Assembly (NCBI GenBank): GCA_944326235.1
Contig: CALVDH010000026.1
Span: 1-34,628, forward strand
Direction: 5' to 3'
From: an uncultured Bacteroidales bacterium
GTDB lineage: Bacteria > Bacteroidota > Bacteroidia > Bacteroidales > UBA932
DNA: 34,628 bases
Both the position numbers and the translations under genes were made by a program. How positions within the stretch are numbered: position 1 is the first letter of the stretch; each line of letters starts with the position of its first letter. The notes beneath the pieces were generated by a model. It saw only the letters and a list, made by a program, of their open reading frames with translations. It did not search any database and had not been told where the DNA came from. Below are positions 1-8,243 of the stretch, piece after piece.

Positions 1-1386
1 CACATCACCGGCAATCTGGAGTGGGACGGTCTGTCCCGCCCGAAGATTTACTATGCGGTGGCCTCGCTGTGGTGCGGGATTTTTCTCTCGGTGATGGACG
101 GCAATATCTGCAATGTGGCCCTGCCTACCATCTCGCAGGAGCTTGGGGTGTCGTCTGCGGACTCCATCTGGGTGGTCAACTCGTTCCAGCTGGTGATTAT
201 GATGACCCTGCTGTCGTTTTCCTCCATCGGAGAGCTGCTGAGCTACAAGCGGGTGTATGTCTCGGGGACGGTACTGTTCACCGTCGGCTCGCTGTTCTGC
301 GCCCTGTCGCATACGCTGCCGCTTCTGGTCGCCTCAAGGGCGTTTCAGGGGCTGGGTGCGGCGATGATGATGAGTGTCAATACCACTCTTGTGAAAATCA
401 CCTATCCCAAAAAGTACCTGGGCAGGGGAGTGGGGCTTAACGCTACGGTGGTGGCCCTTGCCTCGGTGGCCGGTCCTACGGTTGCGGCAGGTATTCTTTC
501 GTTCGCCTCCTGGCCCTGGCTCTTCGCAATCAACATTCCGGTGGGAATAGTGACGTTCTTCATGGCATTCAAGCATCTGCCGGACAATCCTACCCACATT
601 GAGGGACGGCATTTCAATATCCGGGACGGCCTGCTCAATGCCGCCGTATTCGGCCTGCTGATAGGCTGCATCGAGATGTATTCGCACGGGGCGAAGTCCG
701 TTACGGTGCTTGTCGGGGTCGCCCTGCTGGTTGTCCTGGGCAGTATCTACGTGCGGACCCAGCTCCGCCGCCGCTGGCCCATGCTGCCGTTCGACCTGCT
801 CCGTATCCCCGTATTCTCAATGTCGGTGCTCACCAGTATCATCTCTTTCACGGCCCAGATGACGGCAATGGTGGCCATACCGTTCATGCTCCTGCATACT
901 TTCGGGATGAATGCCGTGGAGACCGGACTGCTGATGACTTCCTGGCCGCTGGTCATCGTGTTCGTGGCCCCGCTGGCCGGCTCGCTGATAGGCAAGGTGC
1001 ACCCAGGCATACTCGGCTGCTTCGGCCTGCTGCTGATGAGTACCGGCTGCTTCCTGCTCTCGTACATTCCCGCCGATGCCTCGCATCCGGACATAGCCTG
1101 GAGGCTGGCCCTCTGCGGTACCGGCTTCGGTTTCTTCCAGTCGCCCAACAATCACATGCTCCTGAGTTCGGCCCCCAACCACCGGGCCGGAAGCGCGGGA
1201 GGCATGCTCGCCACAGCCCGTCTTGTCGGTCAGTCCACCGGCGCGGCCCTCGTCGCCCTCTTCTTCCACCTATTCGGGGACGGCGCACCCCACGACGCCA
1301 TGCTTCTGGCCGGAGCACTGACCATCTGCGGCGCCCTCTCCTCCGTCATCCGTCTCGGCCTCCGTCCGCCGGTGAATGAACGGTAG
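1..1386 (+). CDS. MFS drug exporter, DHA2 type (5' end cut by window)
   Basis: A major facilitator superfamily proton-coupled exporter of the inner membrane, most like the DHA2 (EmrB/QacA) multidrug group. Reading frame 1 is open from the first base; the first visible residues HITGN align with residues 5-9 of the next gene's product (RITGN), so only about four or five codons are missing. The first internal start, a GTG at 58, would remove a segment conserved in the paralogue and is rejected. Visible signs are a long run of hydrophobic helices, the early WCGIFLSVMDGNICNVALP motif typical of DHA2 proteins, and a FQSPNN motif near the C-terminus. It is followed after 200 bp by a close paralogue on the same strand, so this is a tandem duplication. 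Substrate cannot be told from sequence. Confidence 0.88.
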   Translation, partial: HITGNLEWDGLSRPKIYYAVASLWCGIFLSVMDGNICNVALPTISQELGVSSADSIWVVNSFQLVIMMTLLSFSSIGELLSYKRVYVSGTVLFTVGSLFCALSHTLPLLVASRAFQGLGAAMMMSVNTTLVKITYPKKYLGRGVGLNATVVALASVAGPTVAAGILSFASWPWLFAINIPVGIVTFFMAFKHLPDNPTHIEGRHFNIRDGLLNAAVFGLLIGCIEMYSHGAKSVTVLVGVALLVVLGSIYVRTQLRRRWPMLPFDLLRIPVFSMSVLTSIISFTAQMTAMVAIPFMLLHTFGMNAVETGLLMTSWPLVIVFVAPLAGSLIGKVHPGILGCFGLLLMSTGCFLLSYIPADASHPDIAWRLALCGTGFGFFQSPNNHMLLSSAPNHRAGSAGGMLATARLVGQSTGAALVALFFHLFGDGAPHDAMLLAGALTICGALSSVIRLGLRPPVNER

Positions 1387-1561
1387 GTACAGCAACGCCA
1401 CGAAAATGTAATCACTCGCTGATCAGTGTGTTGCCGGACAGTGGTGTGCTTTCGGAGCAGTTCGAACATCCCCAAAAGAACACACCGTATTGCTAAGTTA
1501 TTGATTACTGAGAGATTGTAAAAAGACCCTGCTCCCCTGCTTACCGTTCCCTAATTTTCCG

Positions 1562-1569
1562 TACATTTG
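1562..1569 (+). promoter_or_regulatory. Bacteroidota -7 box for the second MFS gene
   Basis: TACATTTG matches the TAnnTTTG consensus of the Bacteroidota primary sigma factor and lies 17 bp before the ATG at 1587. The rest of the 1387-1586 gap holds no ORF or clear terminator hairpin. It suggests the second MFS gene can be transcribed on its own. Confidence 0.55.
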
Positions 1570-1586
1570 TTCAGTCAAGCAGTCAA

Positions 1587-2966
1587 ATGGAAAAGGAACG
1601 CATCACCGGCAATACGCAGTGGGACGGTCTGGGCCGCCCGGCGATATTCTACGCCATGATCTCGATCTGGTGCGGTATCTTCCTGTCGGTGGTGGACGGC
1701 AATATCTGCAATGTGGCCCTGCCGGTGATAGCGCAGGAACTCGGTGTCTCGCCTGCTGATTCGATATGGGTGGTCAATGCTTTCCAGCTCGTGGTGATGA
1801 TGGCCCTGCTGCCCTTCTCGACGCTCGGGGAACTGTACAGCTATAAAAAAGTGTATCTGTCGGGAGTGGCCGTGTTCACGGTGGCATCCGTTTTCTGTAC
1901 GGTTTCCCACAGTCTGCTTATGCTCGTGGCATCCAGGGCATTCCAGGGGCTTGGGGCGGCGATGATGATGAGTGTCAATACCTCCGTGGCCAAACTGGTG
2001 TTTCCCAGGCGGCATTTCGGCAAGGGGGTGGGAATCAATGCCACCGTAGTGGCCCTGTCGGCCGTGTCCGGTCCGTCGATAGCGGCCGCCATACTGTCTT
2101 TCGCCTCCTGGCCCTGGCTGTTCGCCATCAATATCCCGATGGGGATAGTGACATTCCTGATGGGGTGGCGTTTCCTCCCTGACAATCCCACTCATATCGT
2201 CGGACGCCGTTTCCATATCGGGGACGCCCTTCTCAACGCCGCCGTGTTCGGTCTTCTCATAGGCTGTATCGAGATGTATTCGCACGATGTCAGTCCTGCG
2301 GTCGTAGCTGTGGCAGCTGCCGTGCTGCTCGTACTGGGTTTCCTGTATATCCGCAGTCAGCTCCGCCGCAGATATCCGATGCTGCCCTTTGACCTGCTCC
2401 GTATTCCGGCCTTCTCCATGTCCGTGATAACCAGTGTGGTTTCATATACTGCCCAGATGATGGTGCTGGTAGGCATGCCTTTCATGCTGCTGCATACCTA
2501 CGGGATGAATCCCGTCGAAACTGGTGCAGTGATGACCTCCTGGCCGTTCATTGTCATGTTCGTGGCACCTTTGTCCGGCTCGCTGAGCGGCAAGATCCAC
2601 CCGGGCCTGTTAGGTGGTTTCGGTCTGCTGCTTATGAGTGCCGGCTGCTTCCTGCTCTCGCAGATGCCGGCGGATGCCTCTCCCTTTGCCCTCGGCTGGA
2701 GACTCGCCCTCTGCGGCGCCGGTTTCGGATTCTTCCAGTCGCCAAACAACCATCTGCTCCTGAGCTCCGCGCCCAACCACCGGGCCGGCAGTGCAAGCGG
2801 CATGCTCTCCACCGCCCGCCTGACAGGCCAGGCCACCGGCGCAGCTCTCGTCGCCCTATTCTTCCACCTCTTCGGAGACAAGGCTCCGCATGACGCGATG
2901 CTCCTTGCCGGCATACTGGTCGTCTGCGCCGCCTTCTTCTCCTTTCTCCGTCTTCGTTCCAGATAG
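1587..2966 (+). CDS. MFS drug exporter, DHA2 type (tandem paralogue)
   Basis: An inner-membrane proton-driven exporter of the DHA2/EmrB-QacA type, 459 residues. The ATG is chosen because it follows a TACATTTG -7 box and gives a short hydrophilic N-terminus before the first helix. It shares long identical stretches with the preceding gene product (for example CGIFLSV-DGNICNVALP, GAAMMMSVNT, SSAPNHRAGSA), and the two align end to end, so they arose by tandem duplication. Divergence is concentrated in loops and some helices, so the two pumps may differ in substrate. The stop lies 5 bp from the stop of the convergent ATPase gene. No regulator of TetR or MarR type is visible beside the pair. Drug export is a family-level expectation, not shown here. 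Confidence 0.9.
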   Translation: MEKERITGNTQWDGLGRPAIFYAMISIWCGIFLSVVDGNICNVALPVIAQELGVSPADSIWVVNAFQLVVMMALLPFSTLGELYSYKKVYLSGVAVFTVASVFCTVSHSLLMLVASRAFQGLGAAMMMSVNTSVAKLVFPRRHFGKGVGINATVVALSAVSGPSIAAAILSFASWPWLFAINIPMGIVTFLMGWRFLPDNPTHIVGRRFHIGDALLNAAVFGLLIGCIEMYSHDVSPAVVAVAAAVLLVLGFLYIRSQLRRRYPMLPFDLLRIPAFSMSVITSVVSYTAQMMVLVGMPFMLLHTYGMNPVETGAVMTSWPFIVMFVAPLSGSLSGKIHPGLLGGFGLLLMSAGCFLLSQMPADASPFALGWRLALCGAGFGFFQSPNNHLLLSSAPNHRAGSASGMLSTARLTGQATGAALVALFFHLFGDKAPHDAMLLAGILVVCAAFFSFLRLRSR

Positions 2967-2971
2967 TTCCG

Positions 2972-4246
2972 CTATTGCTTCAGGCAACCGATGGGGACAA
3001 TGTAGATGCCGTCCTCTTTCCGTCTGTAAGCTATATCCCCGATTCCGGTAAGAACCATCAGGAATGAGGGGGCTTTCATTCTGTCAGTGTCTATGCGCTC
3101 ACTTAGGGTTTTAAGAGTCCTGCATCCTTCGGATATAAGATGTGTGCCGCCCAGCTTTATCTCTACCAGACCGTAGGAGCCGTTGCGCAGATGCACCACC
3201 GCATCACATTCCAGCCCGGATGAGTCACGGTAATGGTATACAGTTCCCATAAGTGCCTCTGCGTAGGTACGCAGGTCACGCATACATAAAGTCTCGAAAA
3301 AAAGTCCCATGGTCTTGATGTCTGCCAGAAGTTCCTCCGGGCCTGTCTGAAGTATTGCCGTACCTATTGACGGATCAATATAGTATCTTGTGGCAGAAGT
3401 ACGTATTGCAGTTTTTGACCTTAGATTGGGATTCCATGCCTGCGCCTCCTCTATTACAAACAGTCTGCCGAGAGCGGTGATATATGCGGCAACTGTATCA
3501 GAGTCCAATGTGGTTGTGTCATTGGATTTGATATCGGCGCAAATGGTCTCGTAAGACGCCTGTGAGCCTTGAAGGCGTGCGTATGAGCGCATAAGCCTTT
3601 TCACACGCTCTGGGTTGCGGTTGATGTTGTCTACCTTGGATATATCCCTGTTGGTAATGGCATCGCAGTAATCAAATGACTGGTCCAGTGCGATGTCTTT
3701 ATTTTGGTCAATGGCTTTCGGCCATCCGCCACGGCATATCAGAAACGCTATGTCTTCCATTGAAAGACGATTTTCAGCATAGATGCTTCCGGGGGCTGAG
3801 AACAGGTCTTCCAGACTTATCTCTCCGGAAGATTCTCCAGACTCGTACAATGCCATAGGGCGCATTCTGAGCCAAGCGAAACGTCCTGTTCCGGAATGCT
3901 GAATATCCTTGTTGTCAACGGGAAGGGATGAACCGGTCAATATAAAGTGGCCTGTTCCGTCTCTATGATCAGCCTCATATCTTACAGCATCCCATAACTT
4001 GGGAGCAATCTGCCATTCATCGATCAACCTTGGAGTCTTGCCTTGCAGTAACAGTGACGGATTGATATCCGCCCGTATTTTATTCTGCTCAATATGCTGA
4101 GGGTCATCCATATAGATGATGCTGGCCGCTTGCTGTTCCGCAGTGGTCGTTTTCCCGCACCATTTTGGGCCTTCTATCAATACAGCCCCTTTACCTGCCA
4201 GTTTCCTTGCAAGAAGTGCGTCTGCCGCTCTTTTTCTATAATACAT
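2972..4246 (-). CDS. AAA ATPase with C-terminal DUF4143 domain
   Basis: A 424-residue stand-alone P-loop ATPase of the AAA/DUF4143 family common in Bacteroidota and archaea; its cellular role is not established. Walker A is GPKWCGKTT at residues 26-34, Walker B is LIDEWQ around residues 74-79, and ILTGSS fits a sensor-1 strand. The C-terminal DUF4143 part has a restriction-endonuclease-like signature: a Glu in FFETLCMRDL, then ECDAVV, then VEIKLGG. The protein ends in the family-typical VPIGCLKQ. The ATG at 4246 is supported by a TATCTTTG box about 26 bp upstream. Three 23-bp repeats lie just upstream of that box (see 4285-4344). It is convergent with the MFS gene, 5 bp away. Codon use is less GC-rich than its neighbours, suggesting acquisition. 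Confidence 0.88.
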   Translation of the reverse strand: MYYRKRAADALLARKLAGKGAVLIEGPKWCGKTTTAEQQAASIIYMDDPQHIEQNKIRADINPSLLLQGKTPRLIDEWQIAPKLWDAVRYEADHRDGTGHFILTGSSLPVDNKDIQHSGTGRFAWLRMRPMALYESGESSGEISLEDLFSAPGSIYAENRLSMEDIAFLICRGGWPKAIDQNKDIALDQSFDYCDAITNRDISKVDNINRNPERVKRLMRSYARLQGSQASYETICADIKSNDTTTLDSDTVAAYITALGRLFVIEEAQAWNPNLRSKTAIRTSATRYYIDPSIGTAILQTGPEELLADIKTMGLFFETLCMRDLRTYAEALMGTVYHYRDSSGLECDAVVHLRNGSYGLVEIKLGGTHLISEGCRTLKTLSERIDTDRMKAPSFLMVLTGIGDIAYRRKEDGIYIVPIGCLKQ

Positions 4247-4271
4247 AATGAATATCAGAGTTTTACTGCAG

Positions 4272-4279
4272 CAAAGATA
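4272..4279 (-). promoter_or_regulatory. -7 box of the DUF4143 ATPase gene
   Basis: On the minus strand this reads TATCTTTG, a perfect TAnnTTTG box, about 26 bp before the ATPase start codon. The iteron array at 4285-4344 lies directly upstream and covers the -33 region, so anything bound to the array would control this promoter. Confidence 0.6.
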
Positions 4280-4284
4280 GCAAA

Positions 4285-4344
4285 TTCGGTTATTTATCGG
4301 AAAAATTTTCGGTTATTTATCGGAAAATTTTTCGGCTATTTGTA
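4285..4344 (-). repeat. Three 23-bp iterons in the ATPase promoter
   Basis: On the plus strand TTCGGTTATTTATCGG starts at 4285 and again at 4308, and a diverged third copy (TTCGGCTATTTGTA) starts at 4331, so the period is exactly 23 bp. The units are joined by A/T runs. The array sits immediately upstream of the ATPase -7 box. Arrays with the same copy number and nearly the same period but different sequences occur at 27218-27286 and 28587-28643, both near DUF4143 ATPase genes or remnants. Confidence 0.85.
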
Positions 4345-4452
4345 GACGTTGGCGTGTACCGAAGGAGTGGGAAGTGGGTGATGGTGGGGGTGACAGTGGA
4401 GTGAAGGGCAATACTGGTGGTTGAGAATATGCGCGTTTATATGGAAAAAGAG

Positions 4453-4460
4453 TATATTTG
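4453..4460 (+). promoter_or_regulatory. -7 box for the YfhO gene
   Basis: TATATTTG fits the TAnnTTTG consensus and lies 37 bp before the ATG at 4498. The TTTAT about 15-20 bp upstream is only a weak -33 candidate. It would drive the YfhO-MFS gene pair. The rest of 4345-4452 has no gene. Confidence 0.5.
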
Positions 4461-4497
4461 CAAGTTGCAATAACTTTCGACGGAAAAACGGAATACG

Positions 4498-7044
4498 ATG
4501 AAGATAAATGAAATACTCAGGAAGGCCCTGCCGTATGTGCTTATCGTGGTGGGGTTTGTAGTGATTGCGTATGCCTATGCGCCTCAGGTGCTGCAGGGCA
4601 AGGTGGTGAATCAGGCGGATATATCCTCCTGGAAGGGGATGTCGCACGAGATTGTGGAGTGGAATGAGGGGCATCCGGACGATCCGGCGCTTTGGACCGG
4701 GTCGATGTTCGGCGGTATGCCGGCCACGCAGATATCGGTGCAGTACAAGGGGGATGCGACCACGCCGCTCTACGACCTGCTGTTCTGGGGGCAGCGTCCG
4801 CCCAGCTATCTGATCATCTCGCTGCTCGGGGGCTTCCTGCTGTTCCTGGCCTTCGGGGTCAATCCCTGGCTTTCAGCGGTCGGGGCCATTGCGGTGACTT
4901 TCTGTTCCTACAACATGCAGATCATCCAGGTCGGCCACAACACCAAGATGGTGGCCATAGCCTTCATGCCCTGGGTGCTGGCGGCTCTGGTCTATGCCTA
5001 CAGACGCAAGGCCCTCCTCGGTGCGGTATTCTTCGCCCTCGCCCTGAGTTTTCAGATAAAGGCCAATCATCCTCAGATTACATACTATCTGGCGTTCATC
5101 GTACTCGGCTACGCTATCGCGGAGTTCTGCGGGGCAGTGGCTGCTCAGAGGAAAATGGAGCGGGCTCCGTTCCTGAGCACTCCGGTAGGCCGCTGGCTCA
5201 TGGCCTCTGTCCTGGTGCTGGCCGGCGGTCTGCTCGGCATCGCCACCAACGCCAACAAGCTGCTGCCCACCTACGAATACGCGGAGTACACCATGCGCGG
5301 GGGCTCGGAACTGACTCACGACGAGCACAAGCAGACCGGGGACGGCCTCAAGCTGGATTATGCGACGGCCTGGTCATACGGCATCAATGAGGTGCCCAAT
5401 CTGCTTATCCCAAACTTCAACGGCGGTGCATCTTCCGGTGAGCTTTCCCGCGGGTCGGCTACCTACAAGGCCCTGCAGTCAATGGGCGCATCCAATATAG
5501 AGTCCCTTCGCAAGGGCATGCCCCTTTACTGGGGACCGCAGCCTTTTACCGCCGGCCCGATGTATCTCGGTGCCGTGTCTCTTTTCCTCTTCGTATTCGG
5601 CCTCTGCGTTATCCGCGGCCGCTACAAATGGTGGATAGCCGGAGTTTCGGTCCTGGCCCTGCTGCTGGCCTGGGGCTCGCACTTCATGTGGTTTTCCGAG
5701 CTGTTCTTCAAGTATGCCCCTATGTACAATAAGTTCCGCACCGTCTCCATGATTCTGGTCATACTTCAGGTGACCGTCCCGCTGATGGGTATTCTCGGGG
5801 TCAATGCCGCCCTTTTCGGCAAGGAACCTCTCCCGGAGAAGAAGATAAAGAGCGGGCTGCTGACCGCCCTCGGCGTGACGGGCGGCATATCCCTGCTGTT
5901 CGCCCTCTTCCCTGGTCTGGCGGGGGATTTCTCCTCGGCGAGCGATGCAGCCGTATTCGGGGCCAATGACCTGCTCATCAGTGCTCTCCAGGACGACCGC
6001 CGCAGTCTTCTGCGGGCCGATGCCTTCCGCTCTCTGATATTCATTGTCCTTGCGGCAGGTGTGTTCTTCGCCGCATGGAAGAGGAAGCTGAAGGCTCTGC
6101 CGGCCGTGGCAGTTATAGGAGTCCTGCTTCTCGCGGACCTGTGGGGAGTGGACAAGCGGTATCTGAACAAGGAGCATTTTGTCACCGTGCGCAATTTCGA
6201 CGCCCAGTTCAATCCCCGTCCGGTGGACAACGCCATACATCAGGACAGCGACATCTCGTACCGTGTCCTGGACTTGAGTGTCAATACCTTCAACGACGCT
6301 ATCGTCAGCTACCACCACAAGACCGTAGGCGGATACAGCCCTGCCAAGCTCCAGCGGTATCAGGATCTGATAGATTTCCATATCGCTCCGGAGATGAGCC
6401 GCCTGGCTTCGGATATCAATGCCGTCATCCCCACGGCCTCCACAATCGCCGATTTGGAGGAAGGCCTGCAATACTATCCTGTCCTGGCCATGCTCAACAC
6501 CAAGTATATCGTCATAGACGGCAACAGCTATCCCCTGACCTACGGGCAGCGCCTCGGCAATGCCTGGTTCGTGGAGCGCTCCCGCACCGCTCCGACCGCC
6601 GATGCGGAGATGGCCGCTCTCGGGGAGATTGACCCCGGGCGGGAGGCCGTCATCTTCGACGCGCAGGCCGCTGAGGGTACTGCCGCAGAATATCCCGGTG
6701 CCGCTGAAGGAAGCATTGTCCTGAAAGAGTACAGCCCGAACCGCCTGAGTTACGATGTGTCGGCCGCTGCCCGCGGACTGGCCGTATTCAGCGAGATTTA
6801 CTACCCTGCCGGATGGAAGGCCTATATCGACGGGGAGGAAGTGCCCGTCCTCCGCGCCGACTACACCCTCCGGGCCCTGCTGATAGACGAGGGGGACCAC
6901 GAGGTGGAATTTGTCTATGACCCCGGTTCCTTCACTCTCGGAAAGAACATTTCCCTTGCCTCCTCCCTTGCCATCATCCTGGCCCTGGCCGGATGCATTC
7001 TTTATTCATTTTTCTACGGACATAAGAAAAGACAACCCCGATGA
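4498..7044 (+). CDS. YfhO family polytopic membrane protein
   Basis: An 848-residue inner-membrane protein of the YfhO family (distantly GT-C-like). Firmicute members act in glycosylation of teichoic acid; the substrate in Bacteroidota is unknown. There is one N-terminal helix near residues 12-30, then a hydrophilic loop with WNEG and MFGGMPA motifs expected for an extracytoplasmic catalytic-type loop, then about ten to twelve helices. A soluble C-terminal region of roughly 250 residues contains a motif near YYPAGWKAYIDG that is conserved in YfhO proteins, and a last helix is followed by a basic KKRQPR tail. The stop overlaps the next start as ATGA (7041-7044), so translation of the MFS gene is probably coupled. 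A role in surface glycan assembly is an inference from family. Confidence 0.87.
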   Translation: MKINEILRKALPYVLIVVGFVVIAYAYAPQVLQGKVVNQADISSWKGMSHEIVEWNEGHPDDPALWTGSMFGGMPATQISVQYKGDATTPLYDLLFWGQRPPSYLIISLLGGFLLFLAFGVNPWLSAVGAIAVTFCSYNMQIIQVGHNTKMVAIAFMPWVLAALVYAYRRKALLGAVFFALALSFQIKANHPQITYYLAFIVLGYAIAEFCGAVAAQRKMERAPFLSTPVGRWLMASVLVLAGGLLGIATNANKLLPTYEYAEYTMRGGSELTHDEHKQTGDGLKLDYATAWSYGINEVPNLLIPNFNGGASSGELSRGSATYKALQSMGASNIESLRKGMPLYWGPQPFTAGPMYLGAVSLFLFVFGLCVIRGRYKWWIAGVSVLALLLAWGSHFMWFSELFFKYAPMYNKFRTVSMILVILQVTVPLMGILGVNAALFGKEPLPEKKIKSGLLTALGVTGGISLLFALFPGLAGDFSSASDAAVFGANDLLISALQDDRRSLLRADAFRSLIFIVLAAGVFFAAWKRKLKALPAVAVIGVLLLADLWGVDKRYLNKEHFVTVRNFDAQFNPRPVDNAIHQDSDISYRVLDLSVNTFNDAIVSYHHKTVGGYSPAKLQRYQDLIDFHIAPEMSRLASDINAVIPTASTIADLEEGLQYYPVLAMLNTKYIVIDGNSYPLTYGQRLGNAWFVERSRTAPTADAEMAALGEIDPGREAVIFDAQAAEGTAAEYPGAAEGSIVLKEYSPNRLSYDVSAAARGLAVFSEIYYPAGWKAYIDGEEVPVLRADYTLRALLIDEGDHEVEFVYDPGSFTLGKNISLASSLAIILALAGCILYSFFYGHKKRQPR

Positions 7045-8243
7045 CCCCGCATAAAGACAGGCTGGTCTCTCCCGGCTACTGCTTCATCCTCGCAGCTAAC
7101 TTCCTGCTGTATTTCGGCTTTTATCTGCTGATGCCGATTTTCCCGTTTTATTTAGTTGAAGAGTTCGGAGTCACCGAGGGGGCTGTGGGAGCGATTCTCG
7201 CCTGCTACACGGTGGCCGCTCTGGCCGTCCGTCCGTTCTCGGGCTACCTGCTGGACACATTTGCCCGCAAGCCGCTGTACCTGATAGCATTTCTGGTATT
7301 TACCCTGATTTTCGGAGGCTATATCGTCACCGGGACGGTGCTGATGTTCATCGTCCTGCGCATAGTGCACGGATTCTCGTTCGGGACCGTGACGGTGGCG
7401 GGCAACACGATAGTCATCGACATCACGCCCTCGTCCCGGCGCGGGGAAGCCGTGGGCTACTACGGACTGGCCAACAACATAGCCATGTCCCTCGGCCCGA
7501 TGACCGGTCTGTTCATGCACGACCACGTGTCGTTTGACATCATCTTCATCACCGCCCTGGGCTGCTGTATGGCCGGCCTTATCTGCGCCTGCTGCATCAG
7601 AACGCCCAGGAAGCAGCCGGTTCCGCGCACGGCCATTTCCCTGGACCGTTTCATACTGCTCAAGGGCATCCCCCTGGGCATAGACCTGCTGCTGCTCTCT
7701 ATACCCTACGGCATGACCACTACCTACGTGGCGATGTACGCCAAGCACATGGGTATCACAGGTGGTACGGGCCTGTTCTTCACCTGCATGGCCGTCGGCC
7801 TGGCCGTGTCCCGTCTGTTCTCGGGCAAGCAGGTGGACCGCGGACATATCACGGAGGTGATACACATCGCGTTCTATCCGGTGATACTGTGCTTCCTGAG
7901 CCTCTTCCTGTGCGAGAGGGTGGCGCCCCATTCGATAAGGGCGGCGGAGATAATGCTCTATACCACGGCACTGGTGCTCGGAGCCGGCTTCGGGACGATG
8001 TTCCCGGCCTTCAACACCATGTTCGTCAACCTCGGCCGGCACGACCAGCGCGGCACGGCGACGTCAACCTATCTCACCTCGTGGGACATAGGCATCGGTA
8101 TCGGTCTGGTGCTGGGCGGAATTATAGGGGAGCGTCTGTCTTTCTCCTACGCCTACCTGACAGGAGCCTTCCTGAGCCTCGTTTCCCTTCTCGGCTTCGT
8201 CTTCTACGCGGCTCCCCATTTCCACCGCAACCGGGTGGAGTGA
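7041..8243 (+). CDS. MFS transporter, arabinose-efflux-like
   Basis: A 400-residue twelve-helix major facilitator. The loop 2-3 motif A is visible as GYLLDTFARKP, and RIVHGFSFG fits the conserved fourth helix. The start overlaps the YfhO stop by four bases (ATGA), which fixes the start and implies a two-gene operon. The product ends at HFHRNRVE, a normal length for the family. Its last 122 bp are antisense to the end of the convergent RND permease gene. It is unrelated in close sequence to the two DHA2 transporters at the window start. The substrate is unknown; co-translation with YfhO could point to export of a sugar-linked molecule, but that is only inference. Confidence 0.88.
   Translation: MTPHKDRLVSPGYCFILAANFLLYFGFYLLMPIFPFYLVEEFGVTEGAVGAILACYTVAALAVRPFSGYLLDTFARKPLYLIAFLVFTLIFGGYIVTGTVLMFIVLRIVHGFSFGTVTVAGNTIVIDITPSSRRGEAVGYYGLANNIAMSLGPMTGLFMHDHVSFDIIFITALGCCMAGLICACCIRTPRKQPVPRTAISLDRFILLKGIPLGIDLLLLSIPYGMTTTYVAMYAKHMGITGGTGLFFTCMAVGLAVSRLFSGKQVDRGHITEVIHIAFYPVILCFLSLFLCERVAPHSIRAAEIMLYTTALVLGAGFGTMFPAFNTMFVNLGRHDQRGTATSTYLTSWDIGIGIGLVLGGIIGERLSFSYAYLTGAFLSLVSLLGFVFYAAPHFHRNRVE

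Noticed and set aside
1387..1586. Terminator hairpin after the first MFS gene
   Set aside because: GGTGTG and CACACC arms exist but are separated by a very long loop with no following T run.
4285..4344. Replication origin iterons
   Set aside because: No replication initiator gene or plasmid features nearby; the array is part of a promoter and two other arrays share the same gene context.
5479..6900. A 473-codon minus-strand frame inside the YfhO gene
   Set aside because: No domain or signal is visible and it lies wholly antisense to a conserved membrane protein.
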